Positions 4,652 to 9,987 of a DNA stretch of 9,987 nucleotides are shown here, one piece after another. The stretch comes from Bacteroidales bacterium UBA3764 (GTDB taxonomy: Bacteria; Bacteroidota; Bacteroidia; Bacteroidales; UBA932). The notes under the pieces are model-generated. The model saw nothing but the letters and a program-made list of their open reading frames with translations. It was not told where the DNA came from and made no database searches. The position numbers and the translations under genes were made by a program. The stretch lies in NCBI GenBank assembly GCA_002371115.1, contig DFFY01000040.1:1-9987 (forward strand). The letters are read 5' to 3'. Positions within the stretch are counted from its first letter, which is position 1. Each line of letters starts with the position of its first letter.

Positions 4652-6705
4652 TGATCAGTGTCCTCAAATTTGGCGGCTCGTCCGTGGCTTCCGCGACCAA
4701 TATGTCGCGTGTGCTCGATATTGTGGAAAAAGAAGCGGGCAGGGTGGTGCTCATCTCCAGCGCCATCAGCGGCTGCACGGATGCCTTCCTGAAGGGGGAC
4801 GATGAGTGCATCGCCGCCATGGAAGCCCGTCACCGGGACATTGTCACGCGCCTGTTCACCGGAGAGCAGCGTCAGGAGGTCCAGCAGCAGGTGGATGCCC
4901 TCTTCGCGGCGCTCAGAAACGCCCCCAAGGACGAGCAAGTGACCTACGGCGAGCTCCTTTCCACCACCCTCCTCGCCGCCAAGCTCAAGACGGAAGGCAA
5001 AAAAACCGCCTGGCTGGACTCCCGCGACCTGGTGGTTAAGGACGATGAAGCGGAAACCTACCGCCGGATAAAAACGGCCATCGACACCGTTGAGGCCGAT
5101 ATTTATGTGGCTCCGGGCTTCATCTGCCGGGACAAAAACGGCCAGGTGAGCACCCTGGGCCGCGGCGGTTCCGACTACACCGCCGCCCTCTACGCCGCCG
5201 CCATTCAGGCCGACAAGCTCCAGATTTGGACCGATGTCCCCGGCATCATGACGGCCAACCCCAAGCAGGTGAGCGCGGCCCGCACCATCCCGCGGATGTC
5301 GTACGCGGCCGCCCTGGACATGGCCTCGCACGGCGCCAAGGTGCTGTATGCCCCCACCGTGGCCCCGGCCATGGCTGCCGGAATAGACATTGAAATCCGC
5401 AACAGCTTTGCCCCGGACGGGAAGTGCACCGTGATTGGCGCGGAAAAGGACCCCGTGCAGTGGATTGGCGTGGCCTCCGAAGGCGGGAAAATCCGCCTGG
5501 TAGGCGCTCAGATGCCCGATGCCGCAGACGCGGAGCGGGCGGCCAAGGCCCTCACGGAGGCGGGCATCGCCGCCAAAAGCATATCGGCCCAAGGGAGCGG
5601 CCTGGACATCGAGGTGCGGCAGGGCGTCCTGGACAAAGCTCTGAGGGCCCTGCACCGGGCCTTCTTCCAGCAGTTGCCCGTCACGGACGTGAACCTGTTC
5701 ATCGCCGGCGACGGAGCGGTAGCACAGGCGCTCATCGGCCTTATCGGACAAACCGCAGATACCGTGCAGGAGCGCACCGGCAAGCGCCTGCATATCGTGG
5801 GCCGGGCCAACAGCAGAAAATATGGCATCGACCCGGGCGGCCGTCCGCAGCTCACGCAGGAAGGGGACTACATTGCCGCCATCCTGCAGCAGGCCCCCAA
5901 GGGCGCCCTTTTTGTGGATGTCACGGGCAGCGAAACCCTTTACAAACGCTATCCGGAGCTGCTGGAAGCGGGCGTTGGCATTGTTTCCAGCAACCGCCGC
6001 TCTTTTGCCGTTCCTTATGCCGATTACGCTGCCATCCAGGCTGCCGCACGCGAAAACGGCGCGGTTCTCCGCTACGAGACCACGGTAGGCGCCGCCCTGC
6101 CCATGCTGGAGTCCATCACCCGCGGAGCCAACAGTTGTGACGAGATTCTTTCCATCGAGGCGGTGGTTTCCTGCACGCTGAACCAGATTTTGGGCGATTA
6201 CCGGCCTGGCGGGGAAACTTTTGCCTCGCTGGTGCGCAAGGCCCAGGCCGCCGGTCTCACGGAGCAAGACCCGCGCATGGACCTGAGCGGCAAGGACGCC
6301 CTCCGCAAGCTCCTTATTCTCTCCCGCGAAGCCGGTGTCCAGCTGGAGGAGAAGGACGTGCGCATTACGCCCATCATCCCGCTGGAGCGGTTCAAAGGCT
6401 CTTTGGCCGATTTCTACGCCGCGCTGGAGGCCAGCGAGCCGGAACTGGCCCGGCAGGAGAACGAAGCCGCCAGCCAGGGTTTCCGCCGCCGCTTTGTGGC
6501 CTGGATAGAAAAGACCCCCGGGGGCTATCAGGCGGGCATCGGCATCCGCAACGTGGCACCCGTGCATCCGGCCTACCACCTGCGCGGCACGGAAAACGCC
6601 ATCATCGTCCGCAGCGCCTTCCACCCCTATCCGCTGGTGATTCAGGGCCCCGGCGAAGGTGCCCGCGACGCTGCCAGCAGCATCCTGAACGACATTTTGC
6701 GCTGA
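4651..6705 (+). CDS. thrA: Bifunctional aspartokinase/homoserine dehydrogenase, compact single-ACT form
   Basis: The N-terminal half phosphorylates aspartate; the C-terminal half reduces aspartate semialdehyde to homoserine. Kinase motifs are KFGGSSVA (6-13), GRGGSDYTA (170-178) and WTDVPGIMTANP (193-204). The dehydrogenase starts near 346 with a glycine loop GDGAVA (353-358). It continues with VTGSE (424-428), SSNRR (446-450), ETTVGAALPML (476-486) and EQDPRMDLSGKDALRKLL (538-555, with the expected Asp549 and Lys553). It has 684 aa against about 810-820 for E. coli ThrA. The gap lies between the two halves: only about 70 residues (271-340) remain, room for one ACT-like unit instead of two. 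Several dehydrogenase positions differ from the usual motif: NKK is NRR, SGTL is SCTL (507-510), and the last glycine of GxGxxG is Ala. The kinase half looks intact. The gene overlaps dapB by one base and ends 32 bp before cdaA. Confidence 0.9.
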   Translation: MISVLKFGGSSVASATNMSRVLDIVEKEAGRVVLISSAISGCTDAFLKGDDECIAAMEARHRDIVTRLFTGEQRQEVQQQVDALFAALRNAPKDEQVTYGELLSTTLLAAKLKTEGKKTAWLDSRDLVVKDDEAETYRRIKTAIDTVEADIYVAPGFICRDKNGQVSTLGRGGSDYTAALYAAAIQADKLQIWTDVPGIMTANPKQVSAARTIPRMSYAAALDMASHGAKVLYAPTVAPAMAAGIDIEIRNSFAPDGKCTVIGAEKDPVQWIGVASEGGKIRLVGAQMPDAADAERAAKALTEAGIAAKSISAQGSGLDIEVRQGVLDKALRALHRAFFQQLPVTDVNLFIAGDGAVAQALIGLIGQTADTVQERTGKRLHIVGRANSRKYGIDPGGRPQLTQEGDYIAAILQQAPKGALFVDVTGSETLYKRYPELLEAGVGIVSSNRRSFAVPYADYAAIQAAARENGAVLRYETTVGAALPMLESITRGANSCDEILSIEAVVSCTLNQILGDYRPGGETFASLVRKAQAAGLTEQDPRMDLSGKDALRKLLILSREAGVQLEEKDVRITPIIPLERFKGSLADFYAALEASEPELARQENEAASQGFRRRFVAWIEKTPGGYQAGIGIRNVAPVHPAYHLRGTENAIIVRSAFHPYPLVIQGPGEGARDAASSILNDILR

Positions 6706-6723
6706 TGGTACAAGATTTATTCT

Positions 6724-6731
6724 TATCTTTG
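6724..6731 (+). promoter_or_regulatory. Promoter -7 element for cdaA-mutS2
   Basis: TATCTTTG, followed by TA, lies in the 32-bp gap after thrA. It is the third copy in the window of the 10-mer TATCTTTGTA. It ends only six bases before the cdaA ATG (6738). With the usual spacing from -7 box to start site, the transcript would begin at or next to the start codon and be leaderless or nearly so. It separates cdaA-mutS2 from the lysine genes, although read-through from thrA is possible because no terminator is seen. Confidence 0.7.
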
Positions 6732-6737
6732 TAAACT

Positions 6738-7553
6738 ATGTTGTTGCAATCGACGGGAATATGGAGTTTCCTCAGTTTTGGCTGGGCAGACATACTGGAC
6801 ATCGCCATGGTGGCCATTATCATCTTTTTGCTCATCCGCAGCATCAAGGGAGATTCCACCGTCCTGAACATTGTGCTGGTGCTGGTGTTCATGCTGGTGC
6901 TCCAGGCGGTGGTCAGCGCCCTGAACATGCGCATGATGACCGTGCTCATGAACACCCTCCTGGACGTGGGCGTACTGGCCGTCATCATCCTGTTTCAGCC
7001 GGAAATCCGCCATACGCTCAACCGCCTGGCCGTGCGTTCCGGCATCGCCCGCCGCAGCGGGCAAATCTTCAACCGCCTGCTGGGCGTGAAGGAAGAAAAG
7101 ATGGGCCGCCAGAGCGTGGAGGAGCTGGGAGAGGCCGTGCGGGCCATGAGCGCGGAGAAAACCGGTGCCCTCATTGTCCTGCAGCACAAGAGTTCCATGG
7201 AGGAATACATGAACACCGGAGACCGTTTTGAGGCCGACATCAACCGGCGGCTCATCATGAATATCTTCTTCAAGAATTCACCCTTGCACGACGGCGCCAT
7301 GATCATTGTGGGAGACCACATTGCCGCCGCCCGCTGCCAGTTGCCCATGACCAACCGCACGGACATCCCCGCCCATTACGGCATGCGGCACCGCGCCGCC
7401 ATCGGCCTGAGCGAGGACACGGACGCAGATATTCTGGTGGTTTCCGAAGAAACGGGCCATGTGAGTTTCGTGCGTGGAGGAGAAATCCATACCGTCGCCA
7501 CCATGAAGGATTTACGCGAACTGCTGAGCAGCGTCATGAACGAGGAGGAATAA
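6738..7553 (+). CDS. cdaA: Membrane diadenylate cyclase (CdaA/DacA type), c-di-AMP synthase
   Basis: The product condenses two ATP molecules to cyclic di-AMP, the second messenger tied to osmotic and cell-wall homeostasis. The 271-aa layout is that of CdaA. Three hydrophobic membrane segments lie at roughly 19-35, 41-62 and 68-87. A short linker and a cytosolic DAC domain from about 125 follow. Catalytic motifs are intact: DGA in SPLHDGAMII (181-190) and RHR in GMRHRAAIG (215-223), with GALIVLQHKSS (143-153) and DRFEADIN (162-169) before them. The ATG at 6738 sits directly behind the -7 box. The next in-frame Met is residue 24, inside the first membrane segment, so the first one is preferred. 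The usual regulators CdaR and GlmM are not adjacent, and folP, often next to cdaA in Bacteroidota as I recall, is also absent. mutS2 starts immediately after the stop codon. Confidence 0.95.
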   Translation: MLLQSTGIWSFLSFGWADILDIAMVAIIIFLLIRSIKGDSTVLNIVLVLVFMLVLQAVVSALNMRMMTVLMNTLLDVGVLAVIILFQPEIRHTLNRLAVRSGIARRSGQIFNRLLGVKEEKMGRQSVEELGEAVRAMSAEKTGALIVLQHKSSMEEYMNTGDRFEADINRRLIMNIFFKNSPLHDGAMIIVGDHIAAARCQLPMTNRTDIPAHYGMRHRAAIGLSEDTDADILVVSEETGHVSFVRGGEIHTVATMKDLRELLSSVMNEEE

Positions 7554-9987
7554 ATGGACGCAAGACTGGAAAGCAAACTGGGATTTGACAAGGTGCGGGC
7601 CGCCATTGGCGCGCGCTGTTCAACGGAATATGCCGCCGCCCGCGTGGCGGAGGAGGAATTCAGCACCAGCGGGGAGGAAATCCGCCGCCGGCACCTCCTG
7701 GCAGACGAAATGCGCCTTATCCTCATGTTCGAGGACGGTTTCCCTACGGCCGGCTACATCGACGCCCTTCCTTTCCTGGAGCCCATAGCCAAAAACGCTT
7801 CCATCGACCTGCTTTCCCTGGGTAAACTGCGCACGCTGCTGGACACGCTCCGCAAGGCGCTGCACTTTTTCCATACGGTGAAGGAGGGCATTTACCCCAA
7901 TTTGCAGCACCTGGCGGCGGGCATTCAGGCTCCGGAGGAGGTGATTCGGCGCATCGACGCCATCCTGGACCGCCACGGGGACATCAAGGACACCGCCTCG
8001 GACCAACTGTACCAGATTCGCCGGAGCATCAAGGACAAGGAAATCAACGTTTCCAAGCGGATGAACGCCATCCTGCGCCAGGCGCAGCAGGAGGGACTGG
8101 CCGATGCCGACGCTTCCGTGGCCATCCGCGACGGCAAAATGCTCATTCCCGTGACATCGGCCCGGAAAAGGGCCTTCCAGGGCTTTGTGTACGATGAGAG
8201 TGCCACCGGCAAAACCACCTTCATGGAGCCGGCGGAGATTGTAGCGCTGCAGAACGAGATTGCGGAATTGCATTTTGCTCAAACCCGCGAGATTGCCAAA
8301 ATCCTGTACGAGTTTGCGGAATTCCTGCGCCCCTTTGTCCCGGAGCTTATTGCCGGGGCCACGTTTGTGGGCGAGCTGGACTTCAACATGGCCAAGGCCT
8401 ATGTGGCCCTGGACTATATTGCAGGTATGCCGGTGGTGTCGGAGGACGGCACCCTGAACCTGCGCAAAGCCCGCCATCCGCTGCTGGAAAAGAGCCTCCG
8501 GAAGGAGAAAAAGGCCATTGTTCCGCTTACCGTGGAACTCACCCCGGAAAAGCGCATCCTGCTCATTTCCGGCCCCAACGCCGGCGGCAAGAGCGTGTGC
8601 CTCAAAACCGTGGGCCTGTTGCAGTACATGTTCCAGTGGGGCATGCTCATCCCTACGTCGGAAAGCTCGGAACTGCCTGTGTTCGACCGCATGATGGTCT
8701 CCATCGGCGACGATCAGTCCCTGGAAAACGACCTTTCCACCTACAGCAGTTTTCTCTCCGACATGAACGCCATGCTTGCCGTGGCAGACGGCCGCACGCT
8801 GGTGCTTATCGACGAGTTTGGCTCGGGTACGGAACCGGCGGCCGGCGGCGCCATCGCGGAGGCCATCCTGCATGAACTGGACAACCGCGGCGCGTACGGC
8901 GTCATCACTACGCACTATACCAACCTGAAGTTATATGCGTCGTCGGCCCAGACGGGCGTGGTGAACGGGGCCATGCAGTTCGACGCCGCCACCGTGGCGC
9001 CGCTCTTCCAGCTGGAAGTGGGCCTGCCGGGCTCCTCGTTCGCGTTTGAACTGGCCCGGAAGATGGGCCTGCCGGAGCCCATTGTGCACGACGCTGAGCT
9101 TCGCGCCGGCGAGCAGTTTGTGGGCATCGAGCGGAACCTCCGCAAGATCGCCCGCAGCCGCCGCGTCCTGGACGAGAAACTCACCAAGATTCGCGCAACG
9201 GACAAAACGCTGGAAGGCCTCACGGACCGCTACGAGAAGGAGCTGGAGGACATCAAGGAGATGCGCCGCCGCATCCTGGACGAGGCCCGCGAAGAGGCGG
9301 AAAAGATTATCCGCGGGGCCAACAAGCAGGTGGAGAACACCATCCGAACCATCAAGGAGTCGCAGGCCCGCAAGGAGGAAACGCAGGAGGCGCGCGCAGA
9401 GCTGCAAGGCTTCCTGGGTGCCCTGGCGGACAGCCGCGGCAAGCGGGACGCCTATATTGACAAGAAACTGCAGACCGTCAAGGACCGCAAGGAGCGCGAG
9501 CGAGTGCGAAAAAAAAGGCGTGCCGACGGTGAAACGCTTCAGCAGCTGGAGCAGGCAGAGGCCCAGGACCGCAAGATGGCCGCCTTCCGCTGCGCACCGC
9601 TCAAGGTGGGGGAGAAGGTACGCATCAAGGACAACGGCATGGTGGGCGAGGTGGCTACCGTGAGCACCAAGGCCGTGAGCGTGATTGTGGGCAACATCAC
9701 CACCAAACTCCCGCTGGACCGCGTGGAACGCATCACCGCCAATGAGTATAAAGCGGTGGTGAAGGCGCCGGCGGAGCGTCCCCGGCAGGTGTACGACAGC
9801 GCCATCAGTGAGCGCAAGGCTTCCTTCAAGCTGGAGCTGGACGTACGCGGGGAGCGCGTGACGGATGCCATCGACATTGTCATGCGATATATTGACGATG
9901 CCATCATGTTGGGCGTTCCTTCGGTGCGAATTTTGCATGGAAAGGGAACAGGTGCCCTGCGCGAGGAAATCCAGAAGTACGTGCGCA
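7554..9987 (+). CDS. mutS2: Endonuclease MutS2, C-terminus cut by window edge
   Basis: MutS2 is a MutS-family ATPase without the mismatch-recognition domain, with a C-terminal Smr domain. It acts in suppression of recombination and, in some bacteria, in rescue of collided ribosomes. The open frame runs 811 codons to the window edge without a stop. Domains are an N-terminal core/lever region (1-330), Walker A GPNAGGKS (340-347), Walker B with LVLIDEFGSGTE (Asp420, Glu421) and THYTNLK (about 459-465). A charged, Lys/Glu/Arg-rich coiled coil (about 520-670) follows. Then come a KOW-like linker with VGEKVRIKDNGMVGEV (from about 684) and the Smr domain with LDVRG (762-766) and HGKGTGALR (795-803). 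Family members are about 780-840 aa, so only a few to about 30 residues are missing. An A8 run at 9509-9516 lies in the coiled coil. There is no gap to cdaA: its stop codon directly precedes this ATG, so the two genes are almost surely cotranscribed. Confidence 0.95.
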   Translation, partial: MDARLESKLGFDKVRAAIGARCSTEYAAARVAEEEFSTSGEEIRRRHLLADEMRLILMFEDGFPTAGYIDALPFLEPIAKNASIDLLSLGKLRTLLDTLRKALHFFHTVKEGIYPNLQHLAAGIQAPEEVIRRIDAILDRHGDIKDTASDQLYQIRRSIKDKEINVSKRMNAILRQAQQEGLADADASVAIRDGKMLIPVTSARKRAFQGFVYDESATGKTTFMEPAEIVALQNEIAELHFAQTREIAKILYEFAEFLRPFVPELIAGATFVGELDFNMAKAYVALDYIAGMPVVSEDGTLNLRKARHPLLEKSLRKEKKAIVPLTVELTPEKRILLISGPNAGGKSVCLKTVGLLQYMFQWGMLIPTSESSELPVFDRMMVSIGDDQSLENDLSTYSSFLSDMNAMLAVADGRTLVLIDEFGSGTEPAAGGAIAEAILHELDNRGAYGVITTHYTNLKLYASSAQTGVVNGAMQFDAATVAPLFQLEVGLPGSSFAFELARKMGLPEPIVHDAELRAGEQFVGIERNLRKIARSRRVLDEKLTKIRATDKTLEGLTDRYEKELEDIKEMRRRILDEAREEAEKIIRGANKQVENTIRTIKESQARKEETQEARAELQGFLGALADSRGKRDAYIDKKLQTVKDRKERERVRKKRRADGETLQQLEQAEAQDRKMAAFRCAPLKVGEKVRIKDNGMVGEVATVSTKAVSVIVGNITTKLPLDRVERITANEYKAVVKAPAERPRQVYDSAISERKASFKLELDVRGERVTDAIDIVMRYIDDAIMLGVPSVRILHGKGTGALREEIQKYVR

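Noticed and set aside
4357..6624. 755-codon open frame on the minus strand opposite dapB and thrA
   Set aside because: It lies exactly antisense to two clear genes, has biased His/Gly/Ala-rich composition and matches no family. It arises from GC-rich codon use on the other strand.
7620..8915. 431-codon open frame on the minus strand opposite mutS2
   Set aside because: It is a shadow of the mutS2 frame; mutS2 motifs are continuous through the whole interval.

Overview
The window looks like chromosomal DNA of a GC-rich member of the Bacteroidota, probably Bacteroidales. Three intergenic regions carry the same 10-mer, TATCTTTGTA, which matches the -7 element of Bacteroidota promoters (TAnnTTTG). 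Most genes lack a clear Shine-Dalgarno sequence, and the proteins read like Bacteroidota family members. Genus cannot be judged from the sequence alone. Coding density is high, and I see no phage, transposase, tRNA, rRNA or CRISPR.

Layout. Bases 1-1356 (minus strand) hold dapA followed by dapD, overlapping by 10 bp, with dapD cut by the left edge. Bases 1357-1752 are a 396-bp divergent regulatory region with promoters in both directions and several hairpins. Bases 1753-6705 (plus strand) hold asd, an M20 deacylase (probably DapE), dapB and a compact aspartokinase-homoserine dehydrogenase (ThrA type). A separate promoter at 6724-6731 then leads into cdaA (c-di-AMP synthase) and mutS2, which is cut by the right edge.

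The left two thirds form a nearly complete aspartate-to-diaminopimelate block. Aspartokinase makes aspartyl phosphate and Asd makes the semialdehyde. DapA and DapB then make tetrahydrodipicolinate, DapD acylates it, and the M20 enzyme would deacylate the later intermediate. The homoserine dehydrogenase half of ThrA diverts semialdehyde toward threonine and methionine. The DapC-type aminotransferase and the DapF epimerase are not in the window. cdaA and mutS2 are a different functional unit: second-messenger synthesis and a MutS2-type ATPase/nuclease.

The most unusual object is a 156-bp palindromic, repeat-like element inserted exactly in frame inside the M20 gene. It adds 52 residues between two metal-ligand motifs without breaking the reading frame. 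Two other repeat-like sequences sit in the asd leader and directly before the M20 start codon, so this lysine locus seems to have collected several dispersed repeats. Other points worth a look are the single-ACT ThrA with altered dehydrogenase motifs, a 12-bp dyad found upstream of both asd and dapB, and the set of mutually exclusive hairpins between dapA and asd.
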